Below, in pieces: positions 15,941 through 25,680 of a DNA stretch of 63,951 nt (positions are counted from its first letter, which is position 1; every line of letters begins with the position of its first letter). Position numbers and translations under genes: made by a program. The stretch is taken from contig JAEDFR010000004.1 of NCBI GenBank assembly GCA_016297945.1, positions 1-63,951 on the forward strand. The letters run 5' to 3'. The stretch comes from Lachnospiraceae bacterium (GTDB lineage Bacteria; Bacillota; Clostridia; Lachnospirales; Lachnospiraceae). The notes beneath the pieces were generated by a model. It saw only the letters and a list, made by a program, of their open reading frames with translations, had not been told where the DNA came from and ran no database searches.

Positions 15941-18688
15941 TTAAGAAGTTTTCTTTTTTCTTCGTATTACCGGATAGGTAAAACCTAAGAGCAGGAAAAA
16001 AACGCCAAGACTGGATAAGCCAAGAATCAAAATTAATTTCATATTCACATAGTCCCCAGTATCCGGAGTCTGATCAAGTCCGGATAATCCGGAAGAATTG
16101 CTATTCTTTTGAACAATTCTATTTTTTAATTCGCCCTCCGGTACATATAAAGCAAACGGCGAAAAATGAGAAACATCAAACGAAAGATATTGCTTACCGT
16201 TTTTTGTATGCAAAGTTCCAAATAAAACTTCCGGTTTCTTATTTCTATCCAGCGTAACAACACATAAATCTTTTCCTATCATTTGGCTTGGAACAGAAAC
16301 CGTTATGGATATCGTATTTTTCCCCAACTGCTTAATCGGAATATGATTTGAGGGATCATTCATGGACAAATCAAAAAACACACAATTTGTATCATCTGTT
16401 TCACCATAGTATTGTTTGATTGCATCTGCCAATTCCAAAGAATTCTCATCTGCCTCTGAAAAATATAGATGATATCCGGATAAATCAATGGTTGAACCGC
16501 TTTGTGATACGAAAATATCTTCTTTCTGCCACTGCGCATGACTTACCTTCAATAAATCCTGCAGAGAATTTTCAGAAACCGTATCAGTCATCTGTGCGTA
16601 TTGCACACTGCCGTTTGATAAAACCTTGTAGTCTTTCCCATATACCCTTATACTGTCGGGCAAAATTGTTTCATTCTTTGATGCATTTGATAACATTAGT
16701 GATGCTGTTCCCGCATCGAAATCAGTATGAAATACCATTCCCTGGAATCCGGAAACATCTTTATCTAATACTGTATTCAATAAAGAATCGGAAGTAATCG
16801 CCTCGTCAACAACTGCAACACTGATTCCATCAAATACCGGATTACGCTGTACGGATAGTCTGGTACTGGATTCCTCATAGGATAATTTAGGAACCGTGTC
16901 ACCAAGAAAAATTACACTGTCAGAGTTAGAAGTTCCTCCGAATGCAGATACACCAATTTCACAAACAGAAGCCGGAATCCGAACCGTTGTGATAGGACAT
17001 CCATAAAATGCACGGTCTTTAATAGCAGTCACTTGGTTCATACCGGTCACGGTTTCTAAAGCGGAACAGCCCCAAAAAGCATCCTCACATATCACAGATA
17101 CACTATCCGGTATATTTACTTTTTGAATTTCTCCATGATTTTTAAAAACTCCGGCACCAACCTGTTTTATTCCGGAGGGAATATTTATGCTATTTGCATT
17201 CCCTTTATATGCTAACAAAATTCCATCTCCAACAATCAGAAAATCATCTGCATCATCACTGTGATACCAGTTATCAAGCCATTTTGTATAAGAAAAAGCA
17301 TCTTCTCCTATTTCAGAAACAGAATTGGGAATCGTAACTTTTTCCAAATGATCACAATGATAAAATGCTGCATTACCAATTTTTGTTATACCATAGGGAA
17401 TATTGATTTCCAATAATCCGGATCTTGCAAAAGCAAAAGAATCAATGTTTTTAATAGAAGACGGAATTTGAATATTTGATATTGTAGAATCACAATAAAA
17501 GGCCTTATATCCTATCGTATCCTGATTAACAATTGCATCATCCGACAAAACGAAAGCAGAATCATCTGAAACAAAACCTGAGTTTTCTCCTCCCAAAATG
17601 ACAGCTTCATCTGTTTTCATGAGAACAACGGCCTGCCCCGATACGATTTTGGAACGACCTAGAACACCGGGACTGTCAACATCCCATTCTACATAATGTT
17701 CTACGTTGGACGCATAAGGTATATTCAATGATTTATTATCCTGATCTTTAACCGGATTTGTAACTGCATCATTCTGAGAAACCGAATCTTCATATTCCAT
17801 ATTTGCAGTAATAGATGCTTCAAAATCATTTTTAAAGCGTTCCCCTGCACTACCAGATTCTGCAATAATATTTAACGAATAGCATCCGTCAAATGCTTTT
17901 TCATCTATTTTTGTTACAGAAACAGGAATGGTGACATCCTTTAAACGCCGACAGTCTTCAAATGCTTTTCGCCTGATTGCACGAATACTGTAGGGTAAAA
18001 CAATACTTTCCAGTCCGGATGCGTTGGAAAATACATAATCTCCAATTTCTTTTAAATTACTGCTGATATTCACATTTTTTAGATTAAAACAGCCCCAAAA
18101 AGCATATTTTTTTACCTCTTCTACGGAAGCCGGCATATTATACACCGAATTGGTTCTACCTGCTAAAACCTGATAAATAATTGTTTTTTTATTGTTATAT
18201 AGCACTCCGTCTTCACATATAAAATTAGAATTACCGGATGCTATTTCGACACTTGCCAATCGATCACAACCGGCAAATACACTGGTACCTAGTACACTTA
18301 ATGAAGTCGGAAGGCTGATATATTCCAATTTGTCACAATCAGCAAAAGCACCATTTTCAATTGTTGAACATCCCTCCGGAATAACAATACGACGAAGCTG
18401 CGTACATCCGCTAAAAGCACCATTTTCAATCGTTTCTAATCCACTGGGAAACGAAACACTGCTTAACGATATGTTTTCCGAGAAAGCCTCTGCACCTATC
18501 GTTTTTACACCATTAGGAACAGACACAGCATTTGCTGTGCCTGTATATTTTACTAACTTTGTGCCATCCATCATAAAACCATTATTGGCAACTGAAGATG
18601 CATTTGTTCCTAAAACCGGAATCTGAGTACAAACCAAAGCTGTGACCAAAAACAAGATTCCAATCAGTTTAAAGATTGTTTTTTTCAT
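15941..18688 (-). CDS. BspA-type leucine-rich-repeat cell-wall-anchored surface protein
   Basis: Predicted 915 aa. A signal peptide (KKTIFKLIGILFLVTALVC) leads into many LRR_5/BspA-type repeats of about 23 residues with the pattern AFxxCxxLxxVxIPxSVxxI, in two blocks (about 35-290 and 375-640) separated by a Ser/Asp-rich linker. The C-terminus carries TPDTGD, a hydrophobic segment and RRKKKTS: a sortase sorting signal of the TPxTGD kind. It is thus likely to be displayed on the wall as a ligand-binding or adhesive protein. ATG 18688 gives a clean signal peptide; an upstream TTG at 18727 is also in frame. Confidence 0.9.
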   Translation of the reverse strand: MKKTIFKLIGILFLVTALVCTQIPVLGTNASSVANNGFMMDGTKLVKYTGTANAVSVPNGVKTIGAEAFSENISLSSVSFPSGLETIENGAFSGCTQLRRIVIPEGCSTIENGAFADCDKLEYISLPTSLSVLGTSVFAGCDRLASVEIASGNSNFICEDGVLYNNKKTIIYQVLAGRTNSVYNMPASVEEVKKYAFWGCFNLKNVNISSNLKEIGDYVFSNASGLESIVLPYSIRAIRRKAFEDCRRLKDVTIPVSVTKIDEKAFDGCYSLNIIAESGSAGERFKNDFEASITANMEYEDSVSQNDAVTNPVKDQDNKSLNIPYASNVEHYVEWDVDSPGVLGRSKIVSGQAVVLMKTDEAVILGGENSGFVSDDSAFVLSDDAIVNQDTIGYKAFYCDSTISNIQIPSSIKNIDSFAFARSGLLEINIPYGITKIGNAAFYHCDHLEKVTIPNSVSEIGEDAFSYTKWLDNWYHSDDADDFLIVGDGILLAYKGNANSINIPSGIKQVGAGVFKNHGEIQKVNIPDSVSVICEDAFWGCSALETVTGMNQVTAIKDRAFYGCPITTVRIPASVCEIGVSAFGGTSNSDSVIFLGDTVPKLSYEESSTRLSVQRNPVFDGISVAVVDEAITSDSLLNTVLDKDVSGFQGMVFHTDFDAGTASLMLSNASKNETILPDSIRVYGKDYKVLSNGSVQYAQMTDTVSENSLQDLLKVSHAQWQKEDIFVSQSGSTIDLSGYHLYFSEADENSLELADAIKQYYGETDDTNCVFFDLSMNDPSNHIPIKQLGKNTISITVSVPSQMIGKDLCVVTLDRNKKPEVLFGTLHTKNGKQYLSFDVSHFSPFALYVPEGELKNRIVQKNSNSSGLSGLDQTPDTGDYVNMKLILILGLSSLGVFFLLLGFTYPVIRRKKKTS

Positions 18689-18782
18689 AAAAGCCAAGCT
18701 TTCTGCATTATTTTTGCAATATTTCAACTCTTTTACAGCTCCCGATAGGATAACAATTATGATTCGGGAATTGTAACATCAA

Positions 18783-21700
18783 TTAAATCGGTATCACTTT
18801 AACAACCTTTTTCTTACTTCCTTTTAGAAAGAATAAGATAACAGACATCAACCCAAGTCCAATGGATAAAAACCACTTCGGATGGATTGGATCACCAGTT
18901 GTCGGTGTAACATCCGAGCCGTTCAAGGATGCAGTCAAATTGTTTAAGTCCACATAAATGGTATACGGAGAAAAATGTTTTGCTACAAATGAAATACAAG
19001 GAACTCCGTCAATCGTCGTAAATCTTGCATCCAGTTTTTCCAAGGTGTCACCATTCACAACCGAAGCAGCTTTATTATTGCCACCATACGATACCAAAGC
19101 ATCGGGAATCGGCATGGTTATCGTAACCGATGTATTATCCAGATTTTGTATTTTACTGGTTCCGGTTTTATCATACAGACTAATGTCCATTGCAAAATAA
19201 CGGATATCATCCAAACTGCCGTATTCATTTAACAATGCCTGCTCAACAGCAGCTTTCGCAGAATCACTATCCGAAATTTTCACGACAAAATCATCTGTGG
19301 AACCACTAACCGATGCAGAAGCCAAATCCGAGTTGGATATTCCGGGTTTTGAAACAATAACATTTGTATTTCCGTTTCCGGTGTTAGTTGAACTGTTTCC
19401 ACTTTGGGTAGAATTAGAGGTTCCATTACTAGAACCATTTGTACCGGAATTACCATTTGCATTAGTATTTCCTGTATTACTGTTGTTTGTATTTCCTGTA
19501 TTACCGGCTCCTGCATTATTGGCATTATTAGAATTATTTGGAACTGAATTTTCGGGTGTTGGATTATTATTTGCATTGTTATTATTAGTACCCGATGAAT
19601 TCGAATCTCCATTGTTTGAATTACTATTTTCGTTATTCGAATCCGAATTCTGATTATTGTTATTCCCTGAATTCGAACTATCAGATGACGAATTACTCTT
19701 AAACTGCGGATATACATCTAAATCCGAAATGATATTATCATACTCAGGAAGCCATCCTGTAAAAGTATAGCCATCCATTTCCGGTGTGGTATTCGGTGGC
19801 GTTGCAGCGGCCCCCTCTTTTACTGTTTGTGTTTTAATGGCCATCGTTCCATCAGCATTAAAAAATCTTACTGTATAAACAGGTTTATTATCATCTTCAT
19901 CATCAGTTGGTGGTGCCGTAACATATTTAGGATAGATTTTTAAATCGGATGTTACGTTTGTATAATCCGGCATCCATTTTTCAAAAACCATACCTTCTAC
20001 TACCGGAGGTTCCGGAGGCACTGCATCCTCTCCTTCATAAACCTTTTGCACTTCACCTAAAGGATTATTATCATTGTCATAAAATTGCACATAATACGGA
20101 TGCGGAATTCGATCCTCTGTTCCAAATCCATACTTCGTTGCAAACGTGTAAGCCGCTGAAGGAACTTCACATTGGATATTTAATCCCTTTAGCATACTAT
20201 TATTAGAAACACTTCCTTCAGTAAATGCATTCTCCGGAATCAACACAACACTGGACGGAATTCGAATATCGGATAATGCTGTATTTAAAAAGGCAAAATC
20301 GCCAATTGCTTCTGTTCTATCCGAAACTTCGCAATAGTTTAGTTTTGTACAGTCTGCAAAACAGTATTCCGGTATTTCTTTAATATCAGCATCACCAAAA
20401 TATACCTGTGAAACATTGCCACATCCTCTAAAAGCTCCGGGTCTAATCTCCGTTACATTTTCAAATTCGTTTTCACGAACCTTTCCGGTACCGATTCTAT
20501 CGCCTCTACTCTGCAGACATTCAATAATCGTCTTTGTCCCGTCTTCATTGATTTCATAGATGATGGCATTTTCACTACAAGCAAAATTCGGATTATTACC
20601 ACAATTTAATTCTGTCAAAGAAGGACAATCATAAAACGGAACAGCTCCCATCTCCGTTAACGTATCTGGAAGGCTGACAGAACTTAACTGAATACAATTA
20701 TCAAAAGCATGATCACCAATTCTTTCGCCTTCTTCAGTATTGGAGCTTCTCATAATAAAAGTCTGCATTTTCGTGCAATCCATAAACGCTTCATCCGGAA
20801 CTTCCTGTACTGTATTTAATACAACACTGGCAAGATAATCCCTTCCCTGGTATACATCCGCATTCATTCCCATGACACCGGCAGGAACTGTTGCACGCAT
20901 AACCGCATCTATAACAGCCTGTTCATCTTCGGTAGGTTCTCCACCGGATAAATATTTAGCATAGGCATCTCTAACAAGAGCATTTTCTTCATTCGCCTTA
21001 TCCGGATTAACAGCTCTTAATAGACTATATTCTTCCGTACCGTCAAACTGTTTAAACGAAGGAGCTTTAATGAGTGTGGGAGTTGCCTTGGTAATGGTAT
21101 TTGTCACGGGGTCTTTTTCCACAACAAGCTCAACCTGCAAATTGGTAGGGAATGCGCTGGTATAGGAAATATATTTTGTTGTTGCAGATGACGCATTATA
21201 ATTATTTTCCGGTTTCATAGCATAGTTAAACGGTTCGCTATCCGGAGAAATCGTACCGATGAAACGCAGTGGAATATCGTTTTCAGTTTTTGTTTTAAAC
21301 GCACCTTCTCCAATAGATGCTACATTTAATGCATTACCAAATTCAACAACCTGCAAACTTGTACAACCCTCAAATGCATTTGCAGCAATGTCTGAAACAG
21401 TAGACGGTATATATAAATATTTAATTTGACTCTTCTGGTTGAAAGAAGAAAAAGTGTCTCCATCAATTGCATTAATCGAATGATTGCCGACTGCTTCCGG
21501 AATTTCAACAATGGACGCATCCCCACTCTCCTTGTACAAACCGAAATGGATCAATTGATTTTGTTCATTGACAGTAAAGAAGTAATTATTTTTTACACGC
21601 TCATACTGTCCTTCATAACCATCATCCAAATACCCAACCGAATATTCATGCTCACATGCATATATGTAGGCATTGGAATTACGATAAGCTACAATCGTAA

Positions 21701-23129
21701 AACGATCATCCACTTCAAAATCATTAAAGGGTGAAAAAGAACCCAGATTTTCTGCACCAAAGGTACAATGATCGGTCTGATTAATTTTCCCGACATTAAC
21801 TAAATCTGCATGTTTATAGCCGTTTTTAGTACTGGACGGTGGCTGTTGAAAATTACAGTCAAATTTTGTATCCCTATTAGGAACCTCAACTCTAAGGAGA
21901 TTGGAACAACCGGTAACATTTGTATAGGTAAAATCACCACCATTTATAGACAAACCTAATGTTTTTAAACCGGTACAACCGTATAACAAATATTTCATGG
22001 CAGAAATATTAGCCCGATCAAGTTGGTTTGGAAGATATAATTGTCCCAAAGAGGTACAGTTATAAAATACACCATCTCCAATATGCATCAGATTCGTATT
22101 TCCATCCTGATTAGAGCCATAGAGATTCGCTGCTGATAAAGCAGTACAATTCATAAAGCAACCACTGCCAATCTGCTCAACCTGGTCCGGAATGGAAATC
22201 GAAGTCAGATAAACACAATTGGCAAATGCATAGGATCCAATCTCTCTTAAGTCCGTAGTATTGCTGTTAGAAAGTGATACAGTTGTCAGACGATTACAAC
22301 CGTCAAAAGCATGATTTCCAATACTGACAACCTTATTAGCAACGGATACGGATGACATCTGACAGGATTTAAAGGCGTTATTTCCTATCGCAAGAATATG
22401 CTCCGGAATTAATACGGAACTGAAATTTCTGGCTCCTTCAAATACACCGGCATCATCGGAAACAGGATGCAGTTTATAATCACTTTGTACTTCATAGCTT
22501 TTAGAACCGATATATCGCACATTCAGTGCCAGCTGTTCTGATAATACATAATCTGAGCCACTCATTATATATAAATTTTTACCATTCCACGTATCATAAT
22601 CAGAAGACAGACACTCGGCATATACAGCATCAGAAACAGGAATACCATTTTCAGAAACGACGGCTTCCTGCGCAACATAATATAACAAGTCATCATCTGA
22701 ATTAACAGCCTGCAGTTTATAGGATGAATTATATAAAAAGCAGGGAACATTATCAGGAATAATCAGGTTAGAGGATGCATAAGAACTCTGACTGTCATAG
22801 TACACCAAAACACCGGCGATTTCCGCGCTTCCGGTACGCATAACACTGGCAACACCAAATAATCCATCCTGACTAAAATAGGTTTTGGCTGAAGAATAAT
22901 CCGGAATCACACCGGTACCAGTACCACTGTCATAATCCGGATGCGCATCGTACGCCTCTGTCCATGTTCCGACCGGATCGCTGGGATCAGCAGCCTGAGA
23001 AGGTTTAACCGGTATGAGCGCAACAATGATAGCAGAAACCATAAAAATACCAGACAATGTTCCTAAAACCGTCCTCCTAATTTTATGATTGGATTTTTTT
23101 ACGGATTTTTCTTTTGCTCCCTTTGCCAT
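18783..23129 (-). CDS. Giant BspA-type LRR surface protein with InlB-B repeats and Asn-rich stalk
   Basis: Predicted 1448 aa. A long signal peptide (about 1-47, cleaving after PSQA) precedes BspA/LRR_5 repeats (about 225-1005, with an interruption near 420-550). Two InlB_B/Listeria-Bacteroides repeats follow (about 1010-1070 and 1083-1141; GYTFTGWLPEYDNI type), then an Asn/Ser/Gly/Thr-rich stalk of about 110 residues (about 1145-1256) and a further domain. The end is TPTTGD, a hydrophobic segment and a basic tail. It probably projects a repeat head from the wall on a flexible stalk. The sortase gene lies directly upstream and the second LRR protein downstream. Confidence 0.9.
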   Translation of the reverse strand: MAKGAKEKSVKKSNHKIRRTVLGTLSGIFMVSAIIVALIPVKPSQAADPSDPVGTWTEAYDAHPDYDSGTGTGVIPDYSSAKTYFSQDGLFGVASVMRTGSAEIAGVLVYYDSQSSYASSNLIIPDNVPCFLYNSSYKLQAVNSDDDLLYYVAQEAVVSENGIPVSDAVYAECLSSDYDTWNGKNLYIMSGSDYVLSEQLALNVRYIGSKSYEVQSDYKLHPVSDDAGVFEGARNFSSVLIPEHILAIGNNAFKSCQMSSVSVANKVVSIGNHAFDGCNRLTTVSLSNSNTTDLREIGSYAFANCVYLTSISIPDQVEQIGSGCFMNCTALSAANLYGSNQDGNTNLMHIGDGVFYNCTSLGQLYLPNQLDRANISAMKYLLYGCTGLKTLGLSINGGDFTYTNVTGCSNLLRVEVPNRDTKFDCNFQQPPSSTKNGYKHADLVNVGKINQTDHCTFGAENLGSFSPFNDFEVDDRFTIVAYRNSNAYIYACEHEYSVGYLDDGYEGQYERVKNNYFFTVNEQNQLIHFGLYKESGDASIVEIPEAVGNHSINAIDGDTFSSFNQKSQIKYLYIPSTVSDIAANAFEGCTSLQVVEFGNALNVASIGEGAFKTKTENDIPLRFIGTISPDSEPFNYAMKPENNYNASSATTKYISYTSAFPTNLQVELVVEKDPVTNTITKATPTLIKAPSFKQFDGTEEYSLLRAVNPDKANEENALVRDAYAKYLSGGEPTEDEQAVIDAVMRATVPAGVMGMNADVYQGRDYLASVVLNTVQEVPDEAFMDCTKMQTFIMRSSNTEEGERIGDHAFDNCIQLSSVSLPDTLTEMGAVPFYDCPSLTELNCGNNPNFACSENAIIYEINEDGTKTIIECLQSRGDRIGTGKVRENEFENVTEIRPGAFRGCGNVSQVYFGDADIKEIPEYCFADCTKLNYCEVSDRTEAIGDFAFLNTALSDIRIPSSVVLIPENAFTEGSVSNNSMLKGLNIQCEVPSAAYTFATKYGFGTEDRIPHPYYVQFYDNDNNPLGEVQKVYEGEDAVPPEPPVVEGMVFEKWMPDYTNVTSDLKIYPKYVTAPPTDDEDDNKPVYTVRFFNADGTMAIKTQTVKEGAAATPPNTTPEMDGYTFTGWLPEYDNIISDLDVYPQFKSNSSSDSSNSGNNNNQNSDSNNENSNSNNGDSNSSGTNNNNANNNPTPENSVPNNSNNANNAGAGNTGNTNNSNTGNTNANGNSGTNGSSNGTSNSTQSGNSSTNTGNGNTNVIVSKPGISNSDLASASVSGSTDDFVVKISDSDSAKAAVEQALLNEYGSLDDIRYFAMDISLYDKTGTSKIQNLDNTSVTITMPIPDALVSYGGNNKAASVVNGDTLEKLDARFTTIDGVPCISFVAKHFSPYTIYVDLNNLTASLNGSDVTPTTGDPIHPKWFLSIGLGLMSVILFFLKGSKKKVVKVIPI

Positions 23130-23144
23130 TTTAAAAATCTCCTT

Positions 23145-24236
23145 TTATTTCACGCGTTTTGCAACAACTACAAAACGACCGTCTTTTTCCTCATAATCAC
23201 ATGTCGACAAGGTCAATAGATGATCCCCGTACTCTGCTTTTACTCCGGTATCATATAATGACAATGCTTCCATTTCTTTCATATACGATTGAAATTCTTC
23301 TTCTGAATTCGCATCATAAAACTGATAATATTTAAAAACAATTTCATCCTGTTGATAGACACGGGAACGGAAAACATACATCACTTCATATGTTCCTTCT
23401 TCATAAAGCGTATCAAACCGGATTTCTTTATGTTTTTCGTAGAAAGATTGATCGGCATACTTGTCTAATGAGCCAAACATCTTTCCGGATTTCATATTAT
23501 GACCATAAACAATATAATTGGTTCCCGGATTGGTAATATCACAGTGGGAATCCAAAAACAATGCGCCATTTCGATCTTCTTCGAGTTGAATATTATGATT
23601 TAAATAATACTCATTGTCCTCCGTCTGCATGACAGGATAATCTATAATTGTATCGGCAATATTCAGCCATCCGATTAGTGTCTTATTGGAATTATACAAA
23701 GATTTATACTGGTCAAGTATTTTTAATATCTTCTTTTCTTCACCATTTGAGATTTCAATTTCTTGATCCGCATACATTCCGTTAACAACCGTATTCTCTT
23801 TCAGCCTTGCCAGACGCTCACTTTCTCTGTCAACTTTCCATGCGTCATAACAGTAATACGAAAAATACCCAAGACACAATACAGCTATAAGAAACAAAAG
23901 AGTCAGAAGTGTTTTTCGAATCATCATTTCCTTTTTTGTTAATACAATGACTGTTTTTGATGATTTTACACTCTTTTCCTTCCTATTCTTTTTTTGGCTG
24001 TTACTACTGCCATTTTTTACATTTGCTTCTAATCTGTTTTTACTTTTTATCTCTTCAACTTTTTGAAAAATACTGTCATCAAAGGCTTTACCGATATCCG
24101 TCTCAAAACTGATATCTCCCGTTTGCATTTGTGAATATAAATTCAGGACATCCTGTTCGTTTGATAAATTATATTTCTTTTTTATAGCATCTATTTTTTT
24201 TAAATCTTCATTTTGTTGTTCTCTATAGGAAGACAT
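23145..24236 (-). CDS. srtB: Class B-like sortase
   Basis: Predicted 363 aa. After a charged cytoplasmic region (about 1-110) comes one membrane segment (about residues 116-136) and a catalytic domain. The triad is visible: His in NYIVYGHNMKSGKMFG, Cys in LLTLSTCDYEE, Arg in GRFVVVAKRV. The long loop and STC context fit class B. It would join wall peptides to the TPxTGD motifs of the two LRR proteins encoded just downstream. ATG 24236 has GGAG 8 nt upstream; a longer frame to 24347 lacks a ribosome binding site. The long N-terminal cytoplasmic part is unusual for SrtB. Confidence 0.9.
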   Translation of the reverse strand: MSSYREQQNEDLKKIDAIKKKYNLSNEQDVLNLYSQMQTGDISFETDIGKAFDDSIFQKVEEIKSKNRLEANVKNGSSNSQKKNRKEKSVKSSKTVIVLTKKEMMIRKTLLTLLFLIAVLCLGYFSYYCYDAWKVDRESERLARLKENTVVNGMYADQEIEISNGEEKKILKILDQYKSLYNSNKTLIGWLNIADTIIDYPVMQTEDNEYYLNHNIQLEEDRNGALFLDSHCDITNPGTNYIVYGHNMKSGKMFGSLDKYADQSFYEKHKEIRFDTLYEEGTYEVMYVFRSRVYQQDEIVFKYYQFYDANSEEEFQSYMKEMEALSLYDTGVKAEYGDHLLTLSTCDYEEKDGRFVVVAKRVK

Positions 24237-24288
24237 ATAAAAAGCTCCGTTCAGACATAATATCCGCAATTTTATATATACTATTTCT

Positions 24289-24316
24289 ATTTTACAATAT
24301 CTTGAAATATTATCAA
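24289..24316 (-). promoter_or_regulatory. Possible promoter of the sortase/LRR operon
   Basis: On the minus strand, TTGATA (24311-24316) and TAAAAT (24289-24294) are 16 nt apart, about 50 nt before the sortase ATG. The region is very A+T-rich, so chance matches are likely. Confidence 0.4.
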
Positions 24317-24376
24317 GCAAAAAATCAATATCTAGTGCATTTTTCATGTTATTTTTTTATATAAATCTATGAAACA

Positions 24377-24391
24377 ATGACATGCTGTCAT
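24377..24391. promoter_or_regulatory. Short palindrome between divergent genes
   Basis: ATGACA-TGC-TGTCAT is a perfect 6-bp-arm palindrome 38 nt before the Cys-rich gene start and about 60 nt from the possible sortase -35. It could be an operator; nothing in the window names the protein. Confidence 0.3.
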
Positions 24392-24429
24392 CATAAGATA
24401 AAGCATAAGATATAATATGGAGGCTTAAT

Positions 24430-24648
24430 ATGAGCGATTTAACGGCAAGTCAATGTGGATGCAGTACAAGTGACAACGGATGCTGCAATATTTTAATCTG
24501 GATTATTCTTTTATCCTGCATTTGCGGAAAAGACAGCGGAGGCTGCGGTTGCGGAATTGGCAACGGATTTTTCGGTAACGGATGCGGTTGTGGAGACAAC
24601 AGCATTATCTGGATTATCTTATTGTTAGTATGCTGCTGCAATAACTAA
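24430..24648 (+). CDS. Small Gly/Cys-rich protein, probably of the high-cysteine HCB (chorion-like) type
   Basis: Predicted 72 aa, with 13 Cys, many Gly and two near-identical short hydrophobic segments (ILIWIILLSCICG and SIIWIILLLVCCC) separated by a GGCGCGIGNGFFGNGCGCG stretch. The strong ribosome binding site GGAGG is 6 nt before the ATG and the -10-like TATAAT lies just upstream. The composition resembles small proteins annotated as chorion class high-cysteine HCB proteins in Lachnospiraceae, whose function is unknown to me. The internal duplication and Cys pairs suggest metal binding, disulfides or membrane association. Confidence 0.75.
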   Translation: MSDLTASQCGCSTSDNGCCNILIWIILLSCICGKDSGGCGCGIGNGFFGNGCGCGDNSIIWIILLLVCCCNN

Positions 24649-24660
24649 TCCTGATAAATG

Positions 24661-24786
24661 TGATAAAACTTGCCATGCAAGTTTTATCAGTGAATGAGTG
24701 ACGTGCAAATGTGGTGTACAAACGCACCCCATTTGCCTTGTCACCATTAAAGAACGGGAAAGGAAGACCAATTTTCCTTTCCTGTT
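24661..24786 (+). ncRNA. Block of three consecutive RNA hairpins; the last is terminator-like
   Basis: Hairpin 1 has a perfect 13-bp stem with loop CAT (24661-24673 with 24677-24689) and no U-run. Hairpin 2 (24698-24744) has three stacked stems: GTGAC/GTCAC, GCAAATG/CATTTGC and GGTG/CACC, broken by small bulges. Hairpin 3 (24753-24765 with 24774-24786) has a 13-bp stem with one G-U pair and a T-rich tail. The block lies between the Cys-rich gene and the next gene on the same strand, 62 nt before its start. It could be a 3' UTR plus terminator, an attenuator or a small RNA; I know no matching family. Confidence 0.55.
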
Positions 24787-24848
24787 TTGTCATAAGTAAT
24801 AATATGATTCATACAATTAACATAGGACAAAGAAAAGGAAGACTCTTT

Positions 24849-25358
24849 ATGGAAAAGGATCCGATACTGACATTTGATACGCTCTTTTCATTCCCTCAAA
24901 TTCAAATTATGAAAATTGCGCTCCCTTTTTTTCCTTGTGAATATATGCATACATTTGCCATATATATTAAATTCGCTGAATTAATCAATACCATAAAAAT
25001 GAAAGAAGTTTCCTTTAGAAGCTTCTATTCTGATATATCTAAAGAAAAAAACGCTGATGATTATGATAATATCATTTGTTTATTTGATAGCATTTCTCCC
25101 TATTTATCCGGTGCACAAAATGATCAATTCAGTCGGATAAAAAATCTGATAAACTCTATGAAGCAACTGAAAGAAATGCAGCCTTTACTTGATATGATGA
25201 TGGCAATGCAGGAAAATTCCGGCGGAATGAATAATGAAAGTATCTTAAAACAATTTTTAAATGATGATCAAATGGCCATGTTTGAATTTTTTATGAATCA
25301 AGAAGAAACCGATTGTGAAGGAGGTATGAAGCATGGAACGGCAGAAATGGATGAATGA
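24849..25358 (+). CDS. Hypothetical protein, 169 aa, Met-rich
   Basis: The start MEKDPILTFDTLFSFPQIQIMK has GGAAG about 8 nt upstream; an earlier in-frame ATG at 24711 would run through the three-hairpin block and was rejected. The product is soluble and mostly helical, with a Met-rich middle (LLDMMMAMQ) and an acidic end (NQEETDCEGG). It overlaps the next gene by 26 nt. I do not recognise a family. Confidence 0.7.
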   Translation: MEKDPILTFDTLFSFPQIQIMKIALPFFPCEYMHTFAIYIKFAELINTIKMKEVSFRSFYSDISKEKNADDYDNIICLFDSISPYLSGAQNDQFSRIKNLINSMKQLKEMQPLLDMMMAMQENSGGMNNESILKQFLNDDQMAMFEFFMNQEETDCEGGMKHGTAEMDE

Positions 25359-25605
25359 TATACGATTAAAAGACATAGAGACAAATAAACTCGATTTTTT
25401 ACAAAAACTGGTATTTGAAAGCAGTAATCTGACAGAAAAACAAAAAATACCTTTTTTAATGGCTTTGGCAAGCAAAACACAAAAAGATAAGGTGAAATTT
25501 TCAAGAGAAGAAACCTTGGAAATCATTGAAGTATTAAAAGATTACAGCACGCAGGATGAATTGCAAAAAATAAACAGCATTTTAAAAATTTTCCATGAAA
25601 GATGA
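25333..25605 (+). CDS. Hypothetical protein, 90 aa
   Basis: A strong GGAGG inside the preceding gene lies 8 nt before this ATG, and the frames overlap by 26 nt, so the two genes are translationally linked. The product (MERQKWMNDIRLKDIE to SILKIFHER) is small, highly charged and helical. I do not recognise it. The pair with the 24849 gene is likely to act together. Confidence 0.7.
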   Translation: MERQKWMNDIRLKDIETNKLDFLQKLVFESSNLTEKQKIPFLMALASKTQKDKVKFSREETLEIIEVLKDYSTQDELQKINSILKIFHER

Positions 25606-25680
25606 CTCAATTTGTTACCTGATGAATGAAATCATGCTTTAACTTTTCTCATTTATTTCTCATGAAATATAGAAACAATG

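Noticed and set aside
19297..19653. Open frame of 118 codons on the plus strand, opposite the Asn-rich stalk
   Set aside because: It is the shadow of the repetitive Asn/Ser/Thr codons of the LRR protein gene; no ribosome binding site and a Leu/Phe/Pro-only composition.
24450..24641. 63-codon minus-strand frame rich in Pro and Gln
   Set aside because: Mirror of the Gly/Cys codons of the small Cys-rich gene, without a ribosome binding site.
24711..24848. N-terminal extension of the 24849 gene to an ATG at 24711
   Set aside because: It would translate through two strong hairpins and lacks a ribosome binding site, whereas ATG 24849 has one.
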